From assembly GCA_006739055.1 (NCBI GenBank), contig AP019702.1:1302501-1366500 (forward strand): a stretch of DNA of 64,000 nt, given 5' to 3'. Below the pieces are notes generated by a model. That model was not told the DNA's origin, did not search any database, and saw nothing but the letters and a program-made list of their open reading frames with translations. Position numbers and translations under genes: made by a program. This stretch comes from Allostella vacuolata. GTDB lineage: Bacteria > Pseudomonadota > Alphaproteobacteria > ATCC43930 > Allostellaceae. Shown one piece after another: positions 1 through 8,803 of this stretch (its first letter is position 1; the number at the start of each line of letters is the position of its first letter).

Positions 1-819
1 CTCGGCAGCGTCATCGACATCAGCGACGTGATGGAGCGGGTGCGGGGCTACAATGCCGGCGGCGGCCAGCACTTCCACATCGACGGCTCGGCCTGCGACA
101 TCGTCTCGCTGATGTGCCTGCGCCGGGCGCTGTCGGGTGGCGCCAGCCGCATCGTCAGCGTCTCGGCCATCCACAACCGGATGCTGGATACGCGGCCGGA
201 CCTGCTGGAGGTGCTCTATCGCGGCTACTACTTCCGCAACCACGAGATGGATGCGGAGCATTCGCTGTTCCCCGCGCAGAGCGCCGAGCGCATCCCGGTC
301 TTCACCCAGCGCGACGGGCGGCTCACCTGCGTCATCGATTCGGGCAGCCTGCGCTACGCGGTGCAGCAGGGCGGGATCACCATGTCCGACCCGGAGATGG
401 AGGCCTATGACGAGCTGCAGCGCCTGGCCCGCTCCGAGGAATTCTTCCTCGACATGAATTTCGAGGAAGGGGACATCCAGTTCCTCAACAACCGGGTCAT
501 CATGCACGCCCGGACCAACTACGAGGACCATCCGGACGTCGCCCGGCGGCGGCATCTGCTGCGCCTGTGGCTGCGCGTCGACGACTGGCCGGCCCGGCCG
601 GCCCACCAGGTCTTCCTCAACGACATGGATTGCCGCCACTGGCAGGAGACCAACCGGCGCCCCTTCATGGAGCTGCCGAGCCGCTATCTGGCCGAAATGG
701 CCGCCATGCAGGAACGCCGTCGGCGCGAGAAGACGGTGCTGCCGCCGGCGGTCACCGCCGGGCGTTCGCCCAGCGCCCGCGGCTGGCACGAGGAGCGCGA
801 CCGGGCGGCCGCCGGCTGA
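1..819 (+). CDS. TauD/TfdA-family Fe(II)/2-oxoglutarate dioxygenase, 5' end outside window
   Basis: This is the C-terminal two thirds of a non-haem iron dioxygenase. The frame is open from base 1 and matches the downstream paralogue from its residue ~130, so the start lies upstream; an internal ATG at 28 is not the real start. The facial-triad HxD lies in QHFHIDGSACD and the distal histidine in IMHARTNYEDH, followed by the 2-oxoglutarate-binding arginine in LLRLWLRV. The gene is almost identical to the next one, including long stretches of identical DNA, so the pair is a recent tandem duplication. Family members hydroxylate or oxidatively cleave small organic acids, sulfonates or amines; the substrate here is unknown. 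Confidence 0.85.
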   Translation, partial: LGSVIDISDVMERVRGYNAGGGQHFHIDGSACDIVSLMCLRRALSGGASRIVSVSAIHNRMLDTRPDLLEVLYRGYYFRNHEMDAEHSLFPAQSAERIPVFTQRDGRLTCVIDSGSLRYAVQQGGITMSDPEMEAYDELQRLARSEEFFLDMNFEEGDIQFLNNRVIMHARTNYEDHPDVARRRHLLRLWLRVDDWPARPAHQVFLNDMDCRHWQETNRRPFMELPSRYLAEMAAMQERRRREKTVLPPAVTAGRSPSARGWHEERDRAAAG

Positions 820-892
820 GGGTCGTGCCCGCTCCGGCCGGCAAATTGCCGCGGGCGGGACCGCCCAGGCTGGCATACCGTGTGCACACCGA

Positions 893-2095
893 ATGGACCA
901 ACCGATCGAGCGATTTGGGAGTAGTGTCGTGGACATGCCGAGGATAGCGACACGCGCGGCGTGGAAAGGGTCCGAGATCGACTACCGGACCGAGATGATG
1001 CACCGCTTCACCGACGACGAGGTGGCGGAGATCGATGGCGCGCTGAAGGCGTGCGGCGATCGCGACATCGCCGAGATCAGCCGCGAGACCTTCCCGCTGC
1101 CGGACATGGGGCAGGCCCTGCTCGGCCTGCGCGACGAACTCCTGGACGGGCGCGGCGTGGTGCTGATGCGCGGCTTCCCCCGCGATCGCTACACGGCCGA
1201 CGAGATGGCGCGGATCTATGTCGGGCTCGGCGTCCATCTCGGTCGCCCGGTCGCCCAGTCCTGGTACGGCCAGCTGCTCGGCAGCGTCATCGACATCAGC
1301 GACGTGGTCGAGAAGGTGCGGGGCTACAATGCCGGCGGCGGCCAGCACTTCCACATCGACACGTCCGCCTGCGACATCGTCTCGCTGATGTGCCTGCGCC
1401 GTGCGCTGTCGGGCGGCGCCAGCCGCATCGTCAGCCTGTCGGCGGTGCACAACCAGCTGCTGGATACGCGGCCGGACCTGCTGGAGGTGCTCTATCGCGG
1501 CTACTACAACCATCACCACGAGATGGACGCCAAGTACGCGGTGACCGCGCCGCTCAGCGCCGAGCGCATCCCGGTCATGACCCAGACCGACGGGCGCCTG
1601 ACCGGCGTTCTCGATTCGGGCAACCTGCGCTACGCCGTGCAGATGGGCGGGGTGACCCTGGATCCGGTCGAGATCGAGGCCTACGACGAGCTGCAGCGGA
1701 TCGCGCGGTCCGAGGAGTTCTTCCTCGACATGAATTTCGAGGAAGGGGACATCCAGTTCCTCAACAACCGCACCATCATGCACGCCCGGACCAACTACGA
1801 GGACCATCCGGACGTGGCCCGGCGCCGGCACCTGCTGCGCCTGTGGCTGCGGGTCGACGAATGGCCGGCCAGGCTGGCCCACCAGCTGTTCCTGACCGAC
1901 GCCGACACCACCAACTGGCTGCAGAACCGCCGGCCCTTCATGGAACTGCCGTCGAAGTACCTGGCCGAGATGACCGCGGCCCAGGAGAAGCGGCGCCGCG
2001 AGCAGACGGTGCTGAAGCCCGGCCAGCCATCCGGCACCTTCCCCAGCGCCAGATCCTGGCAGGAAGAGCGCGACGGGGTGCTGGCCGCCCGGTAG
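893..2095 (+). CDS. TauD/TfdA-family Fe(II)/2-oxoglutarate dioxygenase, full-length paralogue
   Basis: A 400-residue cytoplasmic dioxygenase. Iron ligands are H154 and D156 (QHFHIDTSACD) and H297 (IMHARTNYEDH); R316 in LLRLWLRV is the likely 2-oxoglutarate anchor. It lies 73 bp after its paralogue and 88 bp before an ABC-importer operon on the same strand, which suggests it oxidises a compound that importer brings in. The two copies differ most around the 'YRGYYNHHHEMDAKYAVTAP' loop (YRGYYFRNHEMDAEHSLFPA in the first copy), where substrate specificity may differ. The upstream gap has only a short GTGTGCACAC palindrome. Substrate not predictable from sequence. Confidence 0.87.
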   Translation: MDQPIERFGSSVVDMPRIATRAAWKGSEIDYRTEMMHRFTDDEVAEIDGALKACGDRDIAEISRETFPLPDMGQALLGLRDELLDGRGVVLMRGFPRDRYTADEMARIYVGLGVHLGRPVAQSWYGQLLGSVIDISDVVEKVRGYNAGGGQHFHIDTSACDIVSLMCLRRALSGGASRIVSLSAVHNQLLDTRPDLLEVLYRGYYNHHHEMDAKYAVTAPLSAERIPVMTQTDGRLTGVLDSGNLRYAVQMGGVTLDPVEIEAYDELQRIARSEEFFLDMNFEEGDIQFLNNRTIMHARTNYEDHPDVARRRHLLRLWLRVDEWPARLAHQLFLTDADTTNWLQNRRPFMELPSKYLAEMTAAQEKRRREQTVLKPGQPSGTFPSARSWQEERDGVLAAR

Positions 2096-2183
2096 CCGAC
2101 GCATCCGGGACGGGCGGCCGTCGTCAGGCGGCTCGTCCCACACCCAACCAGAACACGACGACCCCGAACAGAAGAGGTTCTCC

Positions 2184-3869
2184 ATGCCCCGGCATCCCGA
2201 TGGTCCCAGCAAGCCCGCTTCCGGGCTGATCCTGCCGCGGCGGCGGTTCCTGCAACTGGCCGCGGCCGGCGCCGCGGCGACGGCGCTGCCGGGCAGTGCC
2301 GCCTGGGCGCAGGGCGCGCGGCCGCCCAAGGGGACCCGCAAGGGCCAGGTCGTGGTCGGCATCTCGCAGGAGCCGACCGTGTTCAACCCGCTGCGGGCCC
2401 GCATCGAGGTGGACGAGGGTGTCCACATGAACCTGTTCAGCCCGCTCTGGTCGATCGACGCCAAGGGCAATCTGGTGCCCCAGCTCGCGACCGAGATCCC
2501 GACCGTCGAGAATGGCGGCGTGTCGGCCGACGGCCTGCAGTGGCGGATCAAGCTGCGTCCGGGCGTCACCTGGCATGACGGCGCGCCGTTCTCGGCCGAG
2601 GACGTGAAGTACACGCTCGACCTGATCAACGACACCAGCTTCCCGGCCATGCTGCGCTCGGGCCACAACCTGGTCCGCGACATCAAGATCGTCAGCCCGA
2701 CCGAGATCACCTGGCGCATGGAGACGTTCTTCGCGCCCTACTTCTCGGTCCTGGCCTGGACCTACATCGTGCCCAAGCACATCCTGGGCGCGGGCGGCGA
2801 CCCCAAGGACTCGCCCTTCAACAACAAGCCGGTCGGCACCGGGCCCTTCAAGTGGGTCGAGCGGCGCCCGGGCGACCACATCGTGCTGGAAGCGAACGAC
2901 AAGTTCTACGGCGAGGGGCCGTTCATCGAGAAGCTGATCTTCAAGTACATCCCGGACCTCACGGTCCTGAAGACGCAGTTCCAGACCGGCGCCATCGACC
3001 ATATCGGCCTGCAGGGCATCACCGCCGACAATTACGACGAGGCGAAGAAGTACGCCGGCCGCAAGGTCACGGCGGCGCCGCTGCCCTTCATCGAGGCGAT
3101 CGTGCTCAACAACGAGCGGCCATACTTCAAGGAACTGGCCGTCCGCCAGGCGCTCTACTACGGCATGGACAAGGCGACCATCATCAAGGACATCTTCTAC
3201 GACGTTCCCCGTCCGACCGAGACCTACCTGCCGCAGGAATCCTGGGGCTACAACCCCAACCTGCCGAAGCACAGCTACGACGTGGCGCGGGCGAAGAAGC
3301 TGCTCGACGATGCCGGATGGAAGCCGGGTGCCGGCGGCGTGCGCGAGAAGAACGGCATGAAGCTGGACTTCACCACCTCGACCACGGCCGGCAACCACCT
3401 GCGCGAGCAGACCCAGCAGTTCCTGCAGCAGGGCTGGCAGCAGATCGGCGTCAAGGTCACCATCAAGAACTTCCCGCCGGCCGTCATGTGGGGCGATTTC
3501 TGGCGCAAGGGGCAGTTCGACACGGCGATGGCGGGTTCGGTCTACTCGGTCGGCTCCGACCCCGATCCGTCCGAGCGCCTGAGCAGCGCCTCGATCAGCG
3601 CCAAGACCGGCACCGGCCAGAATACCTCGCAATACTCCAACGCCGAAGTCGACGCGCTCCTCAAGGCGAGCCAGAACGAGGTCGACCGGGCGAAGCGCAA
3701 GGCCAACTACTTCAAGGTCCAGGAGATGGTCCGCGCCGACCTGCCGCTCCTGCCGATCTACCAGTGGAGCATGATCGAGGGCGTGAAGAGCGGGCTCGTC
3801 GGCTACGAGCCGAACGTCAACTACCGTTCCAACTGCTGGAACATCAACACCTGGTACTGGGCCTCGTGA
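2184..3869 (+). CDS. Peptide/opine-type ABC transporter substrate-binding protein (SBP_bac_5)
   Basis: A 561-residue periplasmic binding protein of the DppA/OppA fold. The N-terminus carries a Tat-type signal (PRRRFLQLAAAGAAA, cleavage after AWAQ). Family hallmarks are an early VGISQEPTVFNPL segment, LRPGVTWHDGAPFSAEDVKY and the NNKPVGTGPFKW motif. It is the first gene of an importer operon with two permeases and two ATPases, then a PEP-mutase-like enzyme. The ligand could be a peptide, opine, glycoside or other polar compound; this fold does not reveal it. The long Tat signal suggests it is exported folded. Confidence 0.9.
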   Translation: MPRHPDGPSKPASGLILPRRRFLQLAAAGAAATALPGSAAWAQGARPPKGTRKGQVVVGISQEPTVFNPLRARIEVDEGVHMNLFSPLWSIDAKGNLVPQLATEIPTVENGGVSADGLQWRIKLRPGVTWHDGAPFSAEDVKYTLDLINDTSFPAMLRSGHNLVRDIKIVSPTEITWRMETFFAPYFSVLAWTYIVPKHILGAGGDPKDSPFNNKPVGTGPFKWVERRPGDHIVLEANDKFYGEGPFIEKLIFKYIPDLTVLKTQFQTGAIDHIGLQGITADNYDEAKKYAGRKVTAAPLPFIEAIVLNNERPYFKELAVRQALYYGMDKATIIKDIFYDVPRPTETYLPQESWGYNPNLPKHSYDVARAKKLLDDAGWKPGAGGVREKNGMKLDFTTSTTAGNHLREQTQQFLQQGWQQIGVKVTIKNFPPAVMWGDFWRKGQFDTAMAGSVYSVGSDPDPSERLSSASISAKTGTGQNTSQYSNAEVDALLKASQNEVDRAKRKANYFKVQEMVRADLPLLPIYQWSMIEGVKSGLVGYEPNVNYRSNCWNINTWYWAS

Positions 3870-3930
3870 GCCCGCTGGGCAGGCCGGCGCCGGCCATGGC
3901 GCGGAAGTCCGCCAAGGCGGGGAGGGGGAC

Positions 3931-4881
3931 ATGAGCGGCTTCCTCCTGCGCCGGCTCGCCCAGAGCATCGTGCTGCTGTGGATCGTCTCGATGATCGGGT
4001 TCGCGCTCCTGCACCTGACGCCGGGCGGCCCGCTGTCGCAGTTCACCAACACCCCCGGCATGACCGACGAGGACCTGCAGCGCCTGACGGCGCAGATGGG
4101 CCTCGACCGGCCGCTGCCGGTCCAGTACCTGGAATGGTTCGGCCGCCTGCTGACCGGCGACTGGGGCCGTTCCTATCGCGACGACACCCCGGTGCTGCTG
4201 GTGATCGGCTCGCGCCTCGGCGCCACCTTGCAGCTGATGGTGACCGCCACCTTGATCGCAGTCCTGGTCGGCGGCTTCATCGGCGTGGTCGGGGCGGTGC
4301 GGCGCTATTCCTTCTTCGACCAGCTGGTGACCGTGGGGGCGATGATCGCGCTCTCGATCCCGACCTTCTGGTTCGGGCTGATGGTCATCTACGTCTTCTC
4401 GGTCAAGCTCGGCTGGCTGCCGCCCGGCAACATATCGCCGGTCGGCAACGAATCCCTCATCGTCTTCCTGCACCACCTGATCGGGCCGTCCATGGTGCTG
4501 GGGCTGGTGACGACGGCGATCTGGAGCCGCTTCATGCGCTCCTCGATGCTCGACGTGATCAACCAGGACTATGTCCGCACCGCGCGCGCCAAGGGCGTGT
4601 CGGAGCGGATCGTCCTGGTCCGCCACGTGCTGCGCAACGCGCTCCTGCCGATGATCACCATCGCCGGCCTGGAGGTGCCGACGCTGCTGAGCGGCGCCCT
4701 GGTGACCGAGACGGTCTTCACCTGGCCCGGCATGGGCCGGCTGTTCCTCGATTCGATCGGCTACCGTGACTATCCGGTGGTGATGGGGCTGCTCACCTTC
4801 ACGGCCATCCTGGTCATCATCGGCAACCTGCTGGCAGACGTGCTCTACGTCGTCGCCGACCCGAGGATCCGGCTGCAATGA
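3931..4881 (+). CDS. ABC transporter permease, DppB/OppB type
   Basis: A 316-residue inner-membrane permease with the classical DppB N-terminus (FLLRRLAQSIVLLWIVSMIGFALLHL, here quoted only as its first part: FLLRRLAQSIVLLW), the GxxLP-type GPLSQF region, and the EAA loop at DYVRTARAKGVSERIVLVRH that docks an ATPase. About six membrane segments are visible. It starts 61 bp after the binding protein and its stop overlaps the start of the second permease by 4 bp (ATGA), so the two are translationally coupled. It forms the translocation channel with the following gene. Confidence 0.92.
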   Translation: MSGFLLRRLAQSIVLLWIVSMIGFALLHLTPGGPLSQFTNTPGMTDEDLQRLTAQMGLDRPLPVQYLEWFGRLLTGDWGRSYRDDTPVLLVIGSRLGATLQLMVTATLIAVLVGGFIGVVGAVRRYSFFDQLVTVGAMIALSIPTFWFGLMVIYVFSVKLGWLPPGNISPVGNESLIVFLHHLIGPSMVLGLVTTAIWSRFMRSSMLDVINQDYVRTARAKGVSERIVLVRHVLRNALLPMITIAGLEVPTLLSGALVTETVFTWPGMGRLFLDSIGYRDYPVVMGLLTFTAILVIIGNLLADVLYVVADPRIRLQ

Positions 4882-5771
4882 CCGCGGATACCGCCATCGC
4901 CGCCCATGGCGGCCAGACGCTGCGCCGCTCGACCCGCTACCGCACGTTGCGCCGCTTCACCCGCCATCGCCTGGCCATGTTCGGGCTGGTGGTGATCCTG
5001 CTGCTGGTCCTGGCCTGCGCGGTCGGCCCCAGCCTGGTCCCCTTCGACCAGTTCCAGCTCAACATGCGCGCCCGCTTCCGCGAGCCGTTCGCCGGCGCCC
5101 ATCTGCTCGGCACCGACGAGCTCGGCCGCGACATGCTGGCACGCCTGCTGATGGCCGGCCGCATCTCGCTCACCATCGGCTTCTGCGCCATGGTGATCGC
5201 GGTCACCGTCGGCACCGTCGTTGGCACGGTGGCCGGCTTCTACGGCGGGGCGATCGGCACCGTTCTGATGCGCTTCGTCGATGCGGTGCTGTGCTTCCCC
5301 ACCATCTTCCTGCTGCTGACGCTGGCCGCCCTGGTCAGCCCCGGCATCGTCACCATCACCCTCATCATCGCGCTGACGGCGTGGATGGAGGTGGCGCGCG
5401 TCGTCCAGGGCCAGATCCGCGCGCTCCGCGAGCGCGATTTCGCGGTCGCCGCCGAGGCCATGGGCGCGCCCGACCGCTGGATCATGTTCAAGGAGCTGCT
5501 GCCGAACGCGGTGGCGCCGATCGTGGTCGCCGCCACCCTGATCATCGCCCGGGCGATCCTGCTCGAATCCTATGTCAGCTACCTCGGCTACGGCATCCAG
5601 CCGCCGGTCGCGAGCTGGGGCAACATGCTGGAGAAGGCGCAGCAGTACCTGACGACGGCGCCGTGGCTGGCGCTCCTGCCCGGGCTGATGATCACGCTGG
5701 CGGTGTCCAGCTTCAACTTCCTGGGCGACGGGCTGCGCGACGCGCTCGACCCGCGGAGCGAGCTGTCGTGA
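4878..5771 (+). CDS. ABC transporter permease, DppC/OppC type
   Basis: A 297-residue inner-membrane permease, partner of the DppB-type protein. The N-terminal cytoplasmic stretch (RRFTRHRLAMFGLVV), the LLGTDELGRDMLARLL motif and the EAA loop (RDFAVAAEAMGAPDRWIMFK) are typical of DppC. The C-terminus is LGDGLRDALDPR, the family's standard ending. Overlaps both neighbours by 4 bp, so it is part of a coupled operon. Confidence 0.92.
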   Translation: MTADTAIAAHGGQTLRRSTRYRTLRRFTRHRLAMFGLVVILLLVLACAVGPSLVPFDQFQLNMRARFREPFAGAHLLGTDELGRDMLARLLMAGRISLTIGFCAMVIAVTVGTVVGTVAGFYGGAIGTVLMRFVDAVLCFPTIFLLLTLAALVSPGIVTITLIIALTAWMEVARVVQGQIRALRERDFAVAAEAMGAPDRWIMFKELLPNAVAPIVVAATLIIARAILLESYVSYLGYGIQPPVASWGNMLEKAQQYLTTAPWLALLPGLMITLAVSSFNFLGDGLRDALDPRSELS

Positions 5772-6847
5772 GCGCCCCCGGCGTGAACGCCAGCGGCCTG
5801 GCGACGAGCGGCGAGGGACCGCTGCTCCAGGTGCGCGACCTGACGGTGGAGTTCCGCGGCCAGACCGGCCGGGTGGCGGCGGTCAACGGGGTCAGCTTCG
5901 ACGTCCGTCCCGGCGAGACGCTGGCGCTGGTCGGCGAGTCCGGCTCGGGCAAGAGCGTCACCAGCCTCGCCATCATGCGGCTGATCGGCAAGGCGGGGGG
6001 GACGCGCATCGGCGGGCAGATCCTGCTGCGCCGGCGCAACGGCGCCACCGTCGACCTGCTGGCGGCGAGCGATCCCGAGATCCGCGAGATCCGCGGCACC
6101 GAGATCGCCATGGTCTTCCAGGAGCCGATGACCAGCCTGAACCCGGTGCACACGATCGGTGCCCAGGTGGCCGAGGGCATCGTCTTCCATCGCCGCATCT
6201 CGCGCCGCGCGGCGCTGGCCGAGGCGGTGGAGCTGCTCGACCTGGTCGGCATCCCGGAGCCCCGGCGCCGCATCGACAGCTTCCCACACCAGCTTTCGGG
6301 CGGGATGCGGCAGCGGGCGATGATCGCGGTGGCGCTCGCCTGCAAGCCCGGCCTGCTGATCGCCGACGAGCCGACCACCGCCCTCGACGTCACCATCCAG
6401 GCGCAGATCCTGGAGCTGATGCAGCGCCTCCAGCGCCAGACCGGCATGTCGATCGTCTTCATCACCCACAATCTGGGGGTGGTGGCGGAGGTCGCCGACC
6501 GGGTCCTGGTCATGTATGCCGGGCGCATCGTCGAACAGGCGCCGGTCGTCCCGCTCTTCGGCCAGCCGCTGATGCCCTACACCCAGGGCCTGCTGCGCTC
6601 GGTCCCGCGGCTCGACATGGCCGGCGGCGTGCACGAGGAACTGCACGCCATTCCCGGCAACGTGCCGGATCCGACGGCGATGCCGCCCGGCTGCGCCTTC
6701 CACCCGCGCTGCGCCCATTTCCAGCCGACCGTCTGCGACGGCGCGGTGCCGGCGCTGGAAGCGGCCGACCCCGACCATTCCGTCCGCTGCGCCCGCTGGC
6801 GCGAAGTCAGCCGACGGGTGCCCGCCAGCCAACCGGTGCCCGCATGA
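5768..6847 (+). CDS. ABC transporter ATP-binding protein, DppD/OppD type
   Basis: A 359-residue cytoplasmic ATPase powering the importer. Walker A is GESGSGKS, the ABC signature LSGGMRQRAMIA, Walker B LLIADEPTTALD, and the H-loop lies in FITHNLGVVAEV. The C-terminal oligopeptide-transporter extension with its conserved cysteines (PPGCAFHPRCAHF, PTVC) is present and probably binds an Fe-S cluster. I place the start at the GTG at 5768, which overlaps the permease stop as GTGA; the frame is open far upstream but that part is antisense-like shadow of the permease. It overlaps the next gene by 4 bp. Confidence 0.9.
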   Translation: MSAPGVNASGLATSGEGPLLQVRDLTVEFRGQTGRVAAVNGVSFDVRPGETLALVGESGSGKSVTSLAIMRLIGKAGGTRIGGQILLRRRNGATVDLLAASDPEIREIRGTEIAMVFQEPMTSLNPVHTIGAQVAEGIVFHRRISRRAALAEAVELLDLVGIPEPRRRIDSFPHQLSGGMRQRAMIAVALACKPGLLIADEPTTALDVTIQAQILELMQRLQRQTGMSIVFITHNLGVVAEVADRVLVMYAGRIVEQAPVVPLFGQPLMPYTQGLLRSVPRLDMAGGVHEELHAIPGNVPDPTAMPPGCAFHPRCAHFQPTVCDGAVPALEAADPDHSVRCARWREVSRRVPASQPVPA

Positions 6848-7896
6848 CCGCCTCTCCCCCGCCCGTGCTTGAGGTCGACGGCCTCGTCAAGCACTTCCCG
6901 ATCGGCTCCGGCCTGTTCGGCCGCAGCCGCGACAAGGTCCGCGCGGTCGACGGCGTGTCCTTCTCGGTCGCCAAGGGCGAGGTGCTGGGCCTGGTCGGCG
7001 AGTCCGGCTCCGGCAAGACCACGGTCGGGCGCACCGTGCTCCGCCTCGACACCCCGACCGATGGCGCCATCCGGTTCCTCGGCAACGACATCACCCACCT
7101 GACGCGCAGCCAGCTCCGCCCGTTCCGGCGGCAGATGCAGCTGGTCTTCCAGGACCCGTTCTCCTCGCTCAACCCGCGCATGCGGGTCGACCGCATCGTC
7201 GGCGCGCCGCTCGCCATCCACGAGCCCGGCATGGCGGCGGCCGAGCGCACCCAGCGGGTCGAGGATGCGCTGGCGATGGTCGGGCTGCCGCGCAATTCGG
7301 GCGAGCGCTTCCCCCATGAATTCTCCGGCGGGCAGCGCCAGCGCATCGGCATCGCCCGCGCGCTCATGCTGCGGCCGGAGCTGCTGGTGGCGGACGAGCC
7401 GGTCTCCGCCCTCGACGTGTCGATCCAGGCGCAGGTGGTGAAGCTCCTGCTCGATGTCCGCGCCAAGCTCGGCCTGACCATCCTCTTCATCGCCCATGAC
7501 CTGGCGGTGGTCGGCCATGTCTCCGACCGGGTCGCGGTCATGTATCTCGGCAAGCTGGTGGAGATCGCCGATACCCGGACCCTCTTCCGCGATCCCCGCC
7601 ATCCCTATACCGAGGCCCTGTTCTCGGCCGCCCCGGTGCCGGACCCGACCATCCGCCGCCAGCGCATCGTCCTGACCGGCGACATCCCGAGCCCGATCAA
7701 TCCGCCCTCCGGCTGTGCCTTCCGCACCCGCTGCCGCTATGCCCTGCCGGCCTGCGCGGCCGAGGTTCCGCCGCTCCGCGAGGTGGCCAAGGGCCATCTC
7801 AAGGCCTGCCTGCGCGACGACCTCGAGCTGGTGCCCTGGCAGGATGCGCCGCGCGACCCGGCCCGGCCGCCGGCAGTCGCGACGCCGGCGCCATGA
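6844..7896 (+). CDS. ABC transporter ATP-binding protein, DppF/OppF type
   Basis: A 350-residue second ATPase of the importer. Walker A GESGSGKTT, signature FSGGQRQRIGIARAL, Walker B LLVADEPVSALD, and the C-terminal cysteine cluster (PPSGCAFRTRCRYALPAC). The N-terminal insertion after the first strand (KHFPIGSGLFGRS) is typical of DppF over DppD. The ATG overlaps the stop of the preceding ATPase, and its own stop overlaps the start of the lyase gene, so all six genes from 2184 to 8780 behave as one transcript. Confidence 0.92.
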   Translation: MTASPPPVLEVDGLVKHFPIGSGLFGRSRDKVRAVDGVSFSVAKGEVLGLVGESGSGKTTVGRTVLRLDTPTDGAIRFLGNDITHLTRSQLRPFRRQMQLVFQDPFSSLNPRMRVDRIVGAPLAIHEPGMAAAERTQRVEDALAMVGLPRNSGERFPHEFSGGQRQRIGIARALMLRPELLVADEPVSALDVSIQAQVVKLLLDVRAKLGLTILFIAHDLAVVGHVSDRVAVMYLGKLVEIADTRTLFRDPRHPYTEALFSAAPVPDPTIRRQRIVLTGDIPSPINPPSGCAFRTRCRYALPACAAEVPPLREVAKGHLKACLRDDLELVPWQDAPRDPARPPAVATPAP

Positions 7897-8780
7897 GCGG
7901 CCCCGGCCGCCGGCTGGCGGCGCTCCTCGACCGGCCGCAGGTGCTGGCCGCGCCCGGGGTGGCGGACGCGCTCTCCGCGCGCCTGGTCGCCGAGGCGGGG
8001 TTCGAGGCGGTCTACATGTCGGGCGACGCCACCACGGCGGTGCGCCTCGGCCTGCCCGATGTCGGCCTGCTGACCATGAGCGAGATGGTCGACAATGCGG
8101 CCCGCATCGTCGATGCGGGCGGCCTGCCGACCATCGCCGACGCCGACACCGGCTATGGCGGCCCGGTCAATGTCCGCCGCACGATCCAGGACTACGAGCG
8201 GGCCGGCGTCGCCGCCATCCAGATGGAGGACCAGGTCTGGCCCAAGCGCTGCGGCCACCTGGCCGGCAAGCGGGTCATCCCGGCGGCCGAGATGGCGGCC
8301 AAGGTGAAGGCCGCCGTCGATTCCCGCAAGGACGCGGATTTCCTGGTCATCGCCCGCACCGACGCGCTGGCCGTGGAGGGCTTCCAGGCCGCCCTCGACC
8401 GGGTCGCGCTCTATGGCGAGGCCGGGGCCGACATCCTCTTCGTCGAGGCGCCGACCAGCCTGGAGCAGCTGGAGACGATCGGCCGCCTGCCGGCCCGGAC
8501 CATGTACAACGCGTCCGCCAGCGGCCGGACGCCGATCCTGACCCAGGCGGAGCTGACCCGGCTCGGCTTCGCGCTGGCGATCTATCCGGGCCAGGCCACC
8601 TTCGCGGCCATCCCGGCGATCCGCGCCGCGCTGCGCCACATCCGCGAGACCGGCGACCCGCGCGGCATGCCGGTGCCGCTCGCCAGCTTCACCGATTATG
8701 TGACGCTGCTCGGCCTCGACGAGGTCCGCGCCTTCGAGGCCGCCCACGGCACGCCGGAGGACCAGCAGGTCGGGGTGTAG
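7893..8780 (+). CDS. PEP mutase / isocitrate lyase superfamily enzyme
   Basis: A 295-residue TIM-barrel enzyme. It has the Mg-binding DADTGYGG motif and EDQVWPKRCGH with the catalytic-loop cysteine found in 2-methylisocitrate lyase and oxaloacetate decarboxylase members. The family cleaves C-C or handles C-P bonds of small alpha-keto or hydroxy acids. Its 4-bp overlap with the ABC ATPase ties it to the importer operon, so it most likely splits a product made by the dioxygenases from the imported compound; that link is inference. It could also be annotated oxaloacetate decarboxylase; the sequence alone does not decide. Confidence 0.85.
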   Translation: MSGPGRRLAALLDRPQVLAAPGVADALSARLVAEAGFEAVYMSGDATTAVRLGLPDVGLLTMSEMVDNAARIVDAGGLPTIADADTGYGGPVNVRRTIQDYERAGVAAIQMEDQVWPKRCGHLAGKRVIPAAEMAAKVKAAVDSRKDADFLVIARTDALAVEGFQAALDRVALYGEAGADILFVEAPTSLEQLETIGRLPARTMYNASASGRTPILTQAELTRLGFALAIYPGQATFAAIPAIRAALRHIRETGDPRGMPVPLASFTDYVTLLGLDEVRAFEAAHGTPEDQQVGV

Positions 8781-8803
8781 GCCGCCGGCTGGTTCCCGGC
8801 CCG

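Noticed and set aside
880-889. GTGTGCACAC palindrome before the second dioxygenase
   Set aside because: Only 10 bp and easily expected by chance; no other regulatory signature around it.
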